A stretch of 64,000 nt of DNA from Pseudomonas sp. MTM4 (GTDB lineage Bacteria > Pseudomonadota > Gammaproteobacteria > Pseudomonadales > Pseudomonadaceae): assembly GCF_019355055.1 (NCBI RefSeq), contig NZ_CP048411.1:2046001-2110000 (forward strand). The letters are read 5' to 3'. Positions 47,103-56,318 of this stretch are shown here, piece after piece; position 1 is the first letter of the stretch, and the number at the start of each line of letters is the position of its first letter. Position numbers and translations under genes: made by a program. Below the pieces are notes generated by a model, which was not told the origin of the DNA, did not search any database, and worked only from the letters and a program-made list of their open reading frames with translations.

Positions 47103-47432
47103 ATGGAACTCACTGATATCCCATTTGGTACTACCGACTGGTCGACAATAGAACCCATTGCGCATCCGGGTGAAACCGGCACGGCGCTCTGGCGTACCTG
47201 CCAATTCGGTAACACGAGAGTTCGAATGGTCGACTACAGCCCGGGATACGTTGCAGATCATTGGTGCCGGAAGGGACACATTCTGCTATGCCTGGAAGGT
47301 CAACTGGAGACCGAGCTCGATGATGGCCGCACATTCACATTGAGCGCCGGCATGAGCTACCAAGTAGCCGACAATGCGGAGGCCCACCGGTCTTCAACCA
47401 CTACCGGCGCCACGTTGTTCGTCGTGGATTGA
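47103..47432 (+). CDS. DHCW-motif cupin fold protein
   Basis: The 109-residue protein is a single-domain cupin: SPGYVADHWCRKGHILLCLE with the metal-binding His residues, DGRTFTLSAGMSYQVADNAE, and a final strand GATLFVVD. The DHWC/DHCW element defines the named family, whose reaction is unknown. TGGGTAAGGCAACC precedes the ATG at 47103. It lies in the insertion between nirH and nirJ. Confidence 0.75.
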   Translation: MELTDIPFGTTDWSTIEPIAHPGETGTALWRTCQFGNTRVRMVDYSPGYVADHWCRKGHILLCLEGQLETELDDGRTFTLSAGMSYQVADNAEAHRSSTTTGATLFVVD

Positions 47433-47636
47433 TACCGGAAGCGATTAGCAGCGTTTGGCCGAAAGCAGCCTTGCGCTTGATGCTGCTTTGAAGCGTGTCG
47501 AGCGGGATGTCAGCCTGTAAGCACACGATGTGTGTGTGTTATCGCCAAAAAGCTTCATAGTGCCAAATGGATGCCTGGTGATGCCTAGGCAGATCCTCTC
47601 CTTACAACTGCGTCCCGGCAACTATTCGGTAGTGAT

Positions 47637-48266
47637 ATGTACGTTCCAGAACACTTTAGCGCCCCTTCGACTGACGCCATGCTCCAACTCGTCAGGCAGC
47701 ATCCTTTGGGCATCCTTTTCACAAACGGCGGAAGCGGTTTGGACGCCAATCACATTCCCTTCGAGTTGGCCGCAGAGCAAGGGGCGCTTGGGACGCTGCA
47801 TGCCCATGTCGCGCGCAACAACCCCGTTTGGACAGAGGTTCGGAACGGCGACGAGGTACTTGTCGTTTTTAGAGGAGAGGAAGCCTATATCTCGCCTAAC
47901 TGGTATCCGAGCAAGCAAGAGCACCACAAGCAAGTGCCCACCTGGAACTACAAGGTCGTACATGCACATGGTCGTATCACGATTCGAGATGATGAGCGCT
48001 ATGTAAGGGGGCTGGTCGCGAAGCTTACCCGCACGCATGAAGCCTCCGAACCCAAGCCGTGGAAAATGACCGATGCACCGAAGGAGTACATGGCATCGAT
48101 GATGCTGGCTATCGTCGGTATAGAAATCGAGATCACCCGACTTGCCGGTAAGTTCAAGCTGAGCCAGAACAAGGATCCGCGAGATATCCATAGTGCTGCA
48201 ACGATCCTGATCGAACGGGGTCATGAGGCCTTAGGCGAATCAATGCGAGATTTAGCCCTAGATTAG
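47637..48266 (+). CDS. FMN-binding negative transcriptional regulator (PaiB family)
   Basis: The 209-residue protein matches the PaiB family (MYVPEHFSAPSTDAMLQLVR, HIPFELAAEQGALGTLHAHV, YISPNWYPSKQEHHKQVPTW, LTRTHEASEPKPWKMTDAP). These are FMN-binding split-barrel proteins first described as repressors of sporulation and protease genes in Bacillus. A direct regulatory role is uncertain, because the fold is that of a flavin oxidoreductase. It lies in the insertion between nirH and nirJ and has no obvious partner gene. Confidence 0.85.
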   Translation: MYVPEHFSAPSTDAMLQLVRQHPLGILFTNGGSGLDANHIPFELAAEQGALGTLHAHVARNNPVWTEVRNGDEVLVVFRGEEAYISPNWYPSKQEHHKQVPTWNYKVVHAHGRITIRDDERYVRGLVAKLTRTHEASEPKPWKMTDAPKEYMASMMLAIVGIEIEITRLAGKFKLSQNKDPRDIHSAATILIERGHEALGESMRDLALD

Positions 48267-48289
48267 TAGTCAGCGACACGTTACTGACG

Positions 48290-48517
48290 TCAGAACTGGC
48301 TGCACAGCGCCAGGAGCAGCAGACAGAACACCACCAACCCGACACAGCATACGTAGTTGTCTCCCCGCGAGCCGTCCGGTCGGGCGTGCGTCGGGTAGCG
48401 ACCCAGCGTGAAAAGCCGGACCACTGGCCAGCCGCAGAGAAAGAAGAAGGTGCTCAGGATCAGCTCGGAAACCACATACCCGAAGCATTGCACGAGCATG
48501 CTGATTAGAAATTCCAC
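48290..48517 (-). CDS. Small membrane protein, function unknown
   Basis: From a GTG at 48517 the 75-residue product reads VEFLISMLVQCFGYVVSELI with two hydrophobic segments (about residues 3-30 and 52-70) and a basic loop (RYPTHARPDGSRGD). An ATG at 48499 is the alternative start. It lies 16 bp after a second small membrane-protein gene on the same strand, so the two may be cotranscribed. No family is recognised beyond a resemblance to short MEFLL-type pseudomonad proteins. Confidence 0.5.
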   Translation of the reverse strand: MEFLISMLVQCFGYVVSELILSTFFFLCGWPVVRLFTLGRYPTHARPDGSRGDNYVCCVGLVVFCLLLLALCSQF

Positions 48518-48533
48518 GCAGCCACCGAGCCTG

Positions 48534-48764
48534 TCAGAACCGCCATTCGGGCTTGAACAGGCCAACCACGAAAAACAGCGTGGTAAAGCCCCACATCACG
48601 ACCGCATAGAGGCGGATCTGCTCGGCGTTCCATGGCCAGGCGAACCACTCCAGAAAGGCCATGGCTTTCCAGCCCTCAAGCCAGTGCGCGCCACCCCAAC
48701 TGATGATCCATTTCCAGAACAGGCTGTTCAGGCAGTACAGCGCAACGAACTCTCCGATCTCCAT
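48534..48764 (-). CDS. Small membrane protein, function unknown
   Basis: The 76-residue product has a Trp-rich hydrophobic N-terminal half (LNSLFWKWIISWGGAHWLEG) and one clear membrane helix near the C terminus (YAVVMWGFTTLFFVVGLF). GAGGGGGATCC before the ATG at 48764 is a good ribosome-binding site. It precedes the other small membrane-protein gene by 16 bp. I do not recognise it. Confidence 0.55.
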   Translation of the reverse strand: MEIGEFVALYCLNSLFWKWIISWGGAHWLEGWKAMAFLEWFAWPWNAEQIRLYAVVMWGFTTLFFVVGLFKPEWRF

Positions 48765-48917
48765 GGATCCCCCTCAGCGGTCAAGGAGCGGCAGTCTATG
48801 CGAAGCGGCCTTTTACAGAGTTTGACGGCAGTCTCGTTGCAACCCGACAAGCATCGCAGCTTGGTCCGGGAGGCGCTCCGCTTCTGCCCAGCAGGACACC
48901 GCGCCGTCGGCGATTAC

Positions 48918-48939
48918 GGTGGGCTGAAGCCCACCCTAC
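48918..48939. repeat. Single REP-type repeat
   Basis: GGTGGGCTGAAGCCCACCC plus CTAC is a single inverted copy of the REP core, between the small membrane-protein genes and nirJ. Confidence 0.8.
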
Positions 48940-48986
48940 GTCTGCCATGATCCAAACATCAGCCTCCCGCGCTACCACCCCTTTAT

Positions 48987-49000
48987 TTGTTTCGGATCAA
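48987..49000. promoter_or_regulatory. Imperfect FNR/DNR-like box before nirJ
   Basis: TTGTTTCGGATCAA fits TTGAT-N4-ATCAA with one change in the left half. It is 78 bp upstream of the nirJ ATG, the usual distance, and would give nirJEN an independent anaerobic promoter. Confidence 0.5.
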
Positions 49001-49077
49001 GGACCGGCCACCCCACCTCGGTAATGCTGCAGCCATCGATTCACCCACGAAGCCGCCGCTTCCTGAGGAGATACCGC

Positions 49078-50271
49078 ATGCTGCGAATCAGCCATTACCT
49101 GCGCGCCCTGGCCCGCCCGAATTCCGGTCCAGTGCTCGGTGCACGAGGCACACCGGGAACCCGTCCGCCGGTGGTCATCTGGAACCTGCTGCGGCGCTGC
49201 AACCTGACCTGTAAGCACTGCTACGCCACCTCCGCCGACAGCGAATTTCGCGACGAGCTGGATACTGACGAAGCCCTGAAGGTGATCGACGATCTGCACG
49301 AAGCCGGTGTGCGCGTGCTGATCCTTTCCGGTGGCGAGCCGCTGCTGCGGGACGACATATTCGATCTCTCCGCCTATGCCCGCGAAAAGGGCTTTTTCGT
49401 GGCGCTGTCAACCAACGGCACGCTGATCGACGAGCGCAATATCGAGCAAGTGGCGGCAGCAAAGTACGACTACGTCGGCATCAGCATCGACGGCCTGGAA
49501 GCGGTGCATGACGAGTGGCGCCAGCTCCAGGGCAGCTTCGTCGCCTCGATGCATGCCATCGACCTGTGCCGCCAGCACGGCATTCGCGTCGGGCTGCGCA
49601 CCACCCTCACGCAGAACAACTACCCACAATTGCCCGCCCTGCTGGCGCTGATGCGCGAGCACGACGTGCAGAAGTTCTATCTCTCGCACCTGAACTACAG
49701 CGGGCGCGGCAAGCGCAGCCGCAAGGCCGACGCCCACCACCAGATGACCCGCGACGCCATGCGCCAGCTGTTCGAGCAGGCCTGGGACGACGTGCAGAAC
49801 GGCCGCGAGACCGATTTCGTCAGCGGCAACAATGACGCCGACGCGATCCTGCTGCTGCAGTGGGTCGAGGAGCGCCTGCCGCAGCATCGCGACCGCCTGG
49901 AGCAGATGCTGCGCGCCTGGGGCGGCAACGCCTCGGGCAACGGTATCGCCAACATCGACAACATCGGCGATGTGCATCCCGATACCTACTGGTGGCAGCA
50001 CACCGTCGGCAACGTACGCCGGCAGCGCTTCCGCGAACTCTGGCTGGATGAGCCCGAGCCGTTGCTGCGCGAGCTGCGCCAGCTCCCGCGCGCCGTGGGT
50101 GGGCGCTGCGCCAAATGCCGCTGGCTGCCGATCTGCAACGGCAACACCCGTACCCGTGCCTGGGCCGCAGGCGATCTGTGGGCGGAAGACCCCGGCTGCT
50201 ACCTGAGCGACGAGGAAATCGGGTTGCCGCTTCCCGTACGCATCCCCAGCGTGGAAATCAGTGCCCTGTAA
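49078..50271 (+). CDS. nirJ: NirJ: radical SAM protein of heme d1 biosynthesis
   Basis: The 397-residue protein has the radical-SAM motif CNLTCKHC near residues 41-48, GGEP near 91, and a SPASM-like C-terminal cysteine cluster (GRCAKCRWLPICNG, ending near a further Cys in GCYLSD). NirJ replaces two propionate side chains by oxo groups on the heme d1 precursor. CTGAGGAGATACCGC precedes the ATG at 49078. An in-frame ATG at 49024 lacks a site. It starts the nirJEN run after the insertion. Confidence 0.93.
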   Translation: MLRISHYLRALARPNSGPVLGARGTPGTRPPVVIWNLLRRCNLTCKHCYATSADSEFRDELDTDEALKVIDDLHEAGVRVLILSGGEPLLRDDIFDLSAYAREKGFFVALSTNGTLIDERNIEQVAAAKYDYVGISIDGLEAVHDEWRQLQGSFVASMHAIDLCRQHGIRVGLRTTLTQNNYPQLPALLALMREHDVQKFYLSHLNYSGRGKRSRKADAHHQMTRDAMRQLFEQAWDDVQNGRETDFVSGNNDADAILLLQWVEERLPQHRDRLEQMLRAWGGNASGNGIANIDNIGDVHPDTYWWQHTVGNVRRQRFRELWLDEPEPLLRELRQLPRAVGGRCAKCRWLPICNGNTRTRAWAAGDLWAEDPGCYLSDEEIGLPLPVRIPSVEISAL

Positions 50272-50349
50272 ATCAGCAACCCTAGCGGTCGTCAGAACCG
50301 TACTCAGCCAAGCGCAACCGTCAACCTGATGAGAATCACAGGAGTCCGC

Positions 50350-51186
50350 ATGGACCAGCCAATCACACTCCCCGCTTCGCTGAGCACCCCGTTCGCCCCC
50401 GGTGAAGTTGCCCTGGTCGGTGCCGGCCCTGGCGACCCGGGCCTGCTCACCCTGCGCGCCTGGGGCCTGCTGCAACAGGCTGACGCGGTGGTTTACGACC
50501 GCCTGGTCAGCGATGACTTGATGGTGCTGCTGCCCACCGCCTGCAGCCGCCACTACGTGGGCAAGACCAGCGGCTACCACAGTCTGCCGCAACCGCAGAT
50601 CAATCAGCTGCTGGCGGACTTGGCCCGGCAGGGCAAACGCGTGGTGCGTCTGAAAGGTGGCGATCCCTTCATTTTCGGCCGTGGCGCCGAGGAGCTGGAG
50701 TTCCTGCTCGAACGCGGCATCGACTGCCAGGTGGTGCCCGGCATCACCGCCGCGGCCGGCTGCAGCACCTATGCGGGCATTCCCCTGACGCACCGTGACT
50801 TGGCGCACTCCTGCCAGTTCATCACCGGTCATCTGCAGGAGAACGGCGAGCTCCACCTGCCCTGGAGCGCCCTGGCCGAGGGCAACCAGACCCTGGTGTT
50901 CTATATGGGGTTGGGCAGCCTCGGCGAAATCTCGCGCAATCTGATCGCCGCCGGCCTGCCGGTGGATACGCCCGCCGCGCTGATTGGCAATGGCACCCGT
51001 CAGGATCAGCAGGTGGTGCGCTGCAGCCTCAAGCAACTGCCGAGCATGGCCGCGGAGCAGCACCTGACGCCACCGACGTTGACGGTGATCGGCAAGGTGG
51101 TCGGGCTGTTCGATGGGCGGCAGGTCCAGTACCCCGCGCGCCTGCAGGGTGACGTCGCTACGCAAAAGGAGGCCCTATGCGGCTGA
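50350..51186 (+). CDS. nirE: NirE: uroporphyrinogen-III C-methyltransferase
   Basis: The 278-residue protein is a SUMT-type methyltransferase: VALVGAGPGDPGLLTLRA, YVGKTSGYHSLPQPQINQLL, RLKGGDPFIFGRGAEEL, VVPGITAAAGCSTYAGIPLT. It makes precorrin-2 with SAM, the first committed step toward siroheme and heme d1. CACAGGAGTCCGC precedes the ATG at 50350. An upstream in-frame ATG at 50329 is less likely. Its end overlaps nirN by 10 nt. Confidence 0.93.
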   Translation: MDQPITLPASLSTPFAPGEVALVGAGPGDPGLLTLRAWGLLQQADAVVYDRLVSDDLMVLLPTACSRHYVGKTSGYHSLPQPQINQLLADLARQGKRVVRLKGGDPFIFGRGAEELEFLLERGIDCQVVPGITAAAGCSTYAGIPLTHRDLAHSCQFITGHLQENGELHLPWSALAEGNQTLVFYMGLGSLGEISRNLIAAGLPVDTPAALIGNGTRQDQQVVRCSLKQLPSMAAEQHLTPPTLTVIGKVVGLFDGRQVQYPARLQGDVATQKEALCG

Positions 51187-52697
51187 TTCCTGCCCTGCTG
51201 GTGGCCGCCGCCCTGCCGGCCGCCACCTTCGTCGCGCTCGACATGGCCATTCCGCGCGCCGCTGCCGCTGAGACAATCGATGCCCATGCGCTCTACCAGC
51301 AGCACTGCCAAAGCTGCCACGGCGTCGATCGCCTCGGTGGCGCCGGCCCCGCGCTGTTGCCGGAAAGCCTTGGCCGGATCAAGCCGGACGAGGCGCGCAA
51401 GGTCATCCGCGACGGCCGCCCGGCCAGCCAGATGGCGGCCTATTCGACGCTGCTCGACGCAGCGCAGATCGACAGCCTGGTCAGCTACCTCTATCGGCCT
51501 TCCGCCGTGCCGCCGACCTGGAGTGATGCCGACATTCGCGCCAGCCACCGGATGCTGGTGGATGTCGCCAAGCTGCCCGACAGCCCTCAACACGGCGCCG
51601 ACCCGCTCAACCTGTTCGTCGTGGTCGAGGCCGGTAATCATCATGTGCGTGTTCTCGACGGTGATCGCTTCGAGGAGCTGGCCAACTTCCCCTCGCATTT
51701 CGCTCTGCACGGTGGGCCGAAGTTTTCCCCGGACGGACGCTTCGTCTATTTCGCCTCGCGTGACGGCTGGGTCAGCGTCTACGACCTCAACAACCTGACC
51801 ATGATCGCCGAGGTCCGCGCCGGGCTGAATACCCGCAACCTGGCTGTGAGCAACGACGGCCGCTGGGTACTGGTGGGCAACTATCTGCCGGGCAACCTGG
51901 TGCTGCTGGATGCCCGCGACCTGTCGCTGGTCAAGCACATCCCGGCAGTCGGCGCGGACGGCACGCCATCACGGGTCAGCGCCGTCTACACCGCGCCGCC
52001 GCGCGACAGCTTCGTGGTCGCACTGAAGGATGTGAAGGAGGCCTGGGAGCTTTCCTACGCCGGGGAGCCAGATTTCGAACCTCGGCGCATCGAAGCCGCG
52101 GACTTTCTCGATGATTTCTCCTTCACACCCGACTATCGCCACCTGCTCGCCACCTCGCGCAAGGCCCACGGCGGCCAGGTGATCGACCTCGACACTGGCA
52201 AGGCCGTCACCGACATTCCGCTGCCCGGCATGCCGCACCTGGGTTCGGGCATCTACTGGAGACGCGGCGGCGAATGGGTGTTCGCCACCCCGAATGTCAG
52301 CAAGGGCCTGATCTCAGTGCTCGACATGCAGAGCTGGAAGCTGATCAAGGAGATTCCCACCGAAGGTCCGGGCTTCTTCATGCGCAGCCATGAGCATTCG
52401 AAGTACGCCTGGACCGACGTCTTCTTCGGCCCCAACAACGATGCCGTGCACCTGATCGACAAACAGACCCTGGAAGTCGCCCACACCCTGCGCCCGATGC
52501 CCGGCAAGAACGCCGCGCACGTGGAGTTCACCAGGGACGGCAAGCACCTGTTGCTCAGCGTCTGGGACACCGACGGCGCGCTGATCGTCTACGACAGCGA
52601 CACCCTGGAAGAGATCAAGCGCATCCCGATGAACAAGCCCTCGGGCAAGTACAACGTCGGCAACAAGATCGAATTCGCCGAAGGGACATCGCATTGA
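51177..52697 (+). CDS. nirN: NirN: cd1-like cytochrome, dihydro-heme d1 dehydrogenase
   Basis: The 506-residue periplasmic protein has a signal peptide (residues 1-31, ending AAAA-ET), a heme c site CQSCH at 44-48, and a d1-type propeller similar to NirS and NirF. NirN binds dihydro-heme d1, oxidises it to heme d1 and hands it to NirS. AAAAGGAGGCCCT precedes the ATG, which lies within the end of nirE. It closes nirJEN. Confidence 0.93.
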   Translation: MRLIPALLVAAALPAATFVALDMAIPRAAAAETIDAHALYQQHCQSCHGVDRLGGAGPALLPESLGRIKPDEARKVIRDGRPASQMAAYSTLLDAAQIDSLVSYLYRPSAVPPTWSDADIRASHRMLVDVAKLPDSPQHGADPLNLFVVVEAGNHHVRVLDGDRFEELANFPSHFALHGGPKFSPDGRFVYFASRDGWVSVYDLNNLTMIAEVRAGLNTRNLAVSNDGRWVLVGNYLPGNLVLLDARDLSLVKHIPAVGADGTPSRVSAVYTAPPRDSFVVALKDVKEAWELSYAGEPDFEPRRIEAADFLDDFSFTPDYRHLLATSRKAHGGQVIDLDTGKAVTDIPLPGMPHLGSGIYWRRGGEWVFATPNVSKGLISVLDMQSWKLIKEIPTEGPGFFMRSHEHSKYAWTDVFFGPNNDAVHLIDKQTLEVAHTLRPMPGKNAAHVEFTRDGKHLLLSVWDTDGALIVYDSDTLEEIKRIPMNKPSGKYNVGNKIEFAEGTSH

Positions 52698-52754
52698 AGG
52701 CGGAGGACGATAGAAGCGCCGGAAGCTCAGGGCTGGGGCGTAAGCTATAGGATC

Positions 52755-52820
52755 GTAGGGTGGGCTTCAGCCCACCATAATGGGCCCAAATGGTACCCGG
52801 TGGGCTGAAGCCCACCCTAC
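52755..52820. repeat. REP-type inverted pair (REPIN-like)
   Basis: GTAGGGTGGGCTTCAGCCC (from 52755) and its inverse GGTGGGCTGAAGCCCACCC (from about 52800) surround a 23-bp spacer. They lie between nirN and the following LysR gene. Confidence 0.85.
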
Positions 52821-52945
52821 CGAGGCCGTCAGGCTAGTGATCCACCGCAGCTACCTCAGCCTCCAGTGACGTTATCGGCTTATCTACTTTTATCTTTCAT
52901 TCCAAGCTGCTTTCATATCGACCCGATTGATATGAGTCCCCAACC

Positions 52946-53809
52946 ATGGATATAGATCTCGCCCGCACTTTTCTCGAGATCATTCGCAGCGGCAGCTTCG
53001 TCGCCACGGCTGAGCGGCTGCATATCACGCAAACGGCGGTGACCGCGCGAGTACGCAGTCTGGAAACGCAGCTCGGCTGTCGGCTGTTCATACGAAACCG
53101 CGCCGGCGCGCGGCTGACCAGTGATGGCGAGCGCTTCGTCACCTATGCCACGCAACTGGTGCAGACCTGGGAAACCGCGCGGCGCGATCTGCCGTTGCCG
53201 CGCGGTTTCGACAATCTGCTGTCGCTCGGTGCCGAGGTGAGCCTGTGCAACCCGCTGATGCTTGCTTGGGTCCAGCGCCTGCGCCAGGAAATGCCCGATC
53301 ACGCGCTTCGCAACGAGGTGGACAGCGGCACCGCCTTGCAGAAGCAACTCGACCTCGGCGCACTGGACGCGGCGCTGGTGCATCAACCCGAATACTGGCC
53401 GGGCCTGCAGGTCGAGCAGCTACTGGAAGAAAAGCTGATCCAGGTGGAGCACTGCAGCATCGCGGAGCCCTACGTCTATGTGGATTGGGGCCCCGCGTTT
53501 CGCCAACAGCACGATCTTGCGCTGCCGGGCCACATCCGCACGGCGATGTCGTTCAGCCTGGGCCCGCTGGCCCTGCAGTACCTGATGCAGTGCGGTGGTC
53601 GTGGCTACTTCCGCACGCGAGTGGTGCAACGCTATCTGGACGAAGGTGCGCTCAAGCGCGTCGAGCACGCGCCGGAATTCAGCTATCCCGTCTATCTGGT
53701 GTATGCGCGCGCGGCGCAGTCGCCCGCCTTGTTCAAGGCGATCGAACTGTTGCGTGAAGTAGCCGAGGACGACTACGACTGGTCGCGCTGGAACTACCAG
53801 ATCGAGTGA
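52946..53809 (+). CDS. LysR family transcriptional regulator
   Basis: The 287-residue protein opens with the LysR helix-turn-helix (DIDLARTFLEIIRSGSFVAT, LHITQTAVTARVRSLETQLG, LFIRNRAGARLTSDG) and has a short effector domain. It starts 248 bp after nirN and ends 10 bp before the convergent HPP-CBS gene. No divergent partner is present, so its target cannot be guessed from position. Confidence 0.85.
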   Translation: MDIDLARTFLEIIRSGSFVATAERLHITQTAVTARVRSLETQLGCRLFIRNRAGARLTSDGERFVTYATQLVQTWETARRDLPLPRGFDNLLSLGAEVSLCNPLMLAWVQRLRQEMPDHALRNEVDSGTALQKQLDLGALDAALVHQPEYWPGLQVEQLLEEKLIQVEHCSIAEPYVYVDWGPAFRQQHDLALPGHIRTAMSFSLGPLALQYLMQCGGRGYFRTRVVQRYLDEGALKRVEHAPEFSYPVYLVYARAAQSPALFKAIELLREVAEDDYDWSRWNYQIE

Positions 53810-53818
53810 GCACGGCGA

Positions 53819-54958
53819 TCAGTCGGGCAGATGCTTGAGCCAGTTCCGATAGAGCGCGGCGATCAGATCGGTCTGGGTGATCATGCCTACCAGGCGCTGC
53901 TCGTCGTCCACCACCGGCAAGCAGTGCAGCCCCCGGTCGGACAACAGGAATACCAAGTCGACCATGTGAGTGTCTTCGGTCACCGACACCACCGGGCTGC
54001 TCATGATCGCGCGAAGTTGCACGCCGCGAAGAAATTTGAGCTGGCCGAAGTTGATGCGCGCGGACGCCGGGCGGAAGTGCTTGAGCAGGTCGACCAGGGT
54101 CACGATGCCCACCAGTTTGTGGCTGTCGGCCTGCAGCACCGGCATCGAATGCAGACGGTGCTCGCGCAGGGTCTGCCAGGCGCGCTGGATCGAGCAATCC
54201 GGCGTGCTCCAGTAAAGGTCGCGGGACATGATGTCGCCTGCGGTGATCTCACCCATGCTGCGCCGCAGCGCGTGCTTTTCGGTCTGTTTGATCAGCTGTG
54301 CGAGGTCGTCGCGCGTGACGTCCACGTATTCGCCGAAGTCCGCCAGCGCGCGCTCGACGTCATCCTCGCTGAAACTCATGCGCTCGCTGGGCAGCGCGTC
54401 CTGTGTGTGATGGATGTTGCCCTTCTGCGGGCGCGGCTTCGGGTAGGCATGCCCGCTGAGGTTGTTGTAGATCAGCGCAACCGCGATCAGCAGCGCCGAG
54501 TTGAACGCCACCGGATAGAGCAACTGAAAACCGTACGCATGAATCTCCGGACTGCCCACCACCGCGACCAGTGCCAGCGCCGCGCCGGGCGGATGCAGGC
54601 AGCGCAGGCCGAACAGGCAGAAGATCGCCAGCGCGCCGGCCAGTCCGGCAGCGGTGGCGATGGGCATGCCACTGATGCCCAGCGCCACGCCCACGGCGGT
54701 CGCGAACAGGTTGCCGGCCAGCACCGACCATGGCTGTGCGAAAGGGCTCGATGAGGCGACGAACACCAGCACCGCCGATGCGGCGGCCGGTGCAGCGAGA
54801 GGCAGGGCAATCGCGGTGCCGAAGACCCAGGCACAGGCAGGTATCGTCACCAGCAGCGCCAGGCCAATGCCCAGTGCGGCGCGCAGCCATTCAGCGGGAC
54901 GCGCGGACAATGGCGCGGGCGCGAAGGACCGGCACCAGTCGAGAAGGCGTTCTTGCAT
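53819..54958 (-). CDS. HPP family membrane protein with tandem CBS domains
   Basis: The 379-residue protein has an N-terminal HPP domain of four helices (residues about 25-165) with CLHPPGAALALVAVVGS carrying the HPP motif. Two C-terminal CBS domains follow (ITAGDIMSRDLYWSTPDCSI, LVGIVTLVDLLKHF and IMSSPVVSVTEDTHMVDLV, LVGMITQTDLIAAL). HPP proteins have been linked to nitrite transport in cyanobacteria and plants, and CBS pairs bind adenine nucleotides. A nitrite-transport role beside nir genes is attractive but inferred. Confidence 0.85.
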   Translation of the reverse strand: MQERLLDWCRSFAPAPLSARPAEWLRAALGIGLALLVTIPACAWVFGTAIALPLAAPAAASAVLVFVASSSPFAQPWSVLAGNLFATAVGVALGISGMPIATAAGLAGALAIFCLFGLRCLHPPGAALALVAVVGSPEIHAYGFQLLYPVAFNSALLIAVALIYNNLSGHAYPKPRPQKGNIHHTQDALPSERMSFSEDDVERALADFGEYVDVTRDDLAQLIKQTEKHALRRSMGEITAGDIMSRDLYWSTPDCSIQRAWQTLREHRLHSMPVLQADSHKLVGIVTLVDLLKHFRPASARINFGQLKFLRGVQLRAIMSSPVVSVTEDTHMVDLVFLLSDRGLHCLPVVDDEQRLVGMITQTDLIAALYRNWLKHLPD

Positions 54959-55187
54959 TATTTCTGCTTTGGTTGGGAATTCGTTCCGCTAGTCAGCGGC
55001 GCTCGGTAGCGGCGCTGGCTGGTTTGGATGGACCGGCGCGCTGAAAAGTTGCACCGATCTAATTGCGCGCGACATTGTCGGTGCGCTGCCAATGCATCGC
55101 CAATGAATAGTAGTGAACTTTGCGCGCAATATTTTTGCACTAGAGCGCGGCCAGACATGCCTAGGCAGGTTCGCCTGATCGAGCCTG

Positions 55188-56303
55188 CTACGACGCCTCG
55201 GTCACCGGCTGAACGGTCTTTTCATGCTCTCGGATCAGCGCCGCGACGATGCGCATCACCTCCAGGTTGGCCTCCTCCATCCTGCCCAGAGAGGTGAGCG
55301 TATCTTCCAGCGCATGCCGGCCGAACGCATCGAGCGCCTGCTGCCCCTGATGGTGCACCGCCATATGCGGCCGCTCGATTTGCTGGAATTGCTCCAGCCG
55401 GCGCATGTCTCGATTGCTCTGGGCGTAGTACCAGCGGCCGAAGCGACACTCGCGCTCGCTGGGCAGAACCGACGGCCTCGGGTCACCCGAGCCGAGCACA
55501 TGGTTATAGACGACGAACTTCAACGACAGCTCATCGAGGTTGGCCAGCTCGACGCCAGCACGGAACGACGAATGTTCGATTCCTTGACGCATGGCGCCGG
55601 CCAGCTGATGCAGCTGTCGCATGGCGGCCACGGCACGCTCGGTGGTGCGGCTGAAGCCCTGGGCCAGCTCGCCCTGCAGCTGGATGTAACCGTGCACCTG
55701 GGCGATCTCGCGCTGAACCTCGGTGATCTTGTCCACGATGTCGGCGGTGGCCAGCGCGGTCTTTTCCGCCAGCGTTCGCACCTCGCCGGCGACCACGGCG
55801 AAGCCGCGACCGGACTCCCCGGCCCGCGCCGCCTCGATGGCAGCATTGAGTGCGAGCAGATTGGTCTGGCTGGCGATGCCGCTGATGAGATCGACGATTC
55901 CGTTGATCTCCTGCGAATGCCGGGCAAGGGTGTCGACCTTGTGCGAAGCCTCGGTGAGCCCGCTTTCCATGTCGACGGCCTTGTTGCGCAGCTCGCCGAA
56001 GTGCTGCTGGTTGCTCAGCGCCGCGTCGGCGACCTGCTCCGCGCGATCACGATTATCGCCAAGCCGGCCCGTGAGGTATTCGAAGGAATCGCCTAGATGC
56101 GCCACCGACGCACTGAAGCGCACCAGGTTGCCGGCCACGCCACGGTAATAGTCCAGCTGGCGTTTACCGGCCGCGCTTTCGGCGCTGGCCGCTGTCAACT
56201 GCGCTTCTAGCGCCGCGATACGCGCCGCCTGCTCGGTGCAGGTGCGCTGCAGGTCATCGCGTTGCTGCTGCAAGTCCTGGGCGGTCCGCTTCCACTTGAA
56301 CAT
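55188..56303 (-). CDS. Cytoplasmic methyl-accepting chemoreceptor with CZB zinc-binding domain
   Basis: The 371-residue protein lacks membrane helices. It has an N-terminal coiled coil (residues 6-45) and a short MCP signalling domain with the conserved tip ([39 protein letters not shown]). A C-terminal CZB domain (about residues 240-340) has [18 protein letters not shown] and [11 protein letters not shown] domains bind zinc through one Cys and three His, and respond to oxidants such as HOCl. The second of two ATGs (56303) has the better spacing from GAGG. Confidence 0.88.
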   Translation of the reverse strand: MFKWKRTAQDLQQQRDDLQRTCTEQAARIAALEAQLTAASAESAAGKRQLDYYRGVAGNLVRFSASVAHLGDSFEYLTGRLGDNRDRAEQVADAALSNQQHFGELRNKAVDMESGLTEASHKVDTLARHSQEINGIVDLISGIASQTNLLALNAAIEAARAGESGRGFAVVAGEVRTLAEKTALATADIVDKITEVQREIAQVHGYIQLQGELAQGFSRTTERAVAAMRQLHQLAGAMRQGIEHSSFRAGVELANLDELSLKFVVYNHVLGSGDPRPSVLPSERECRFGRWYYAQSNRDMRRLEQFQQIERPHMAVHHQGQQALDAFGRHALEDTLTSLGRMEEANLEVMRIVAALIREHEKTVQPVTEAS

Positions 56304-56318
56304 CATCGGCCTCGCCGT

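Noticed and set aside
49408..51165. 585-aa minus-strand frame opposite nirJ and nirE
   Set aside because: Antisense shadow spanning two well-defined genes.
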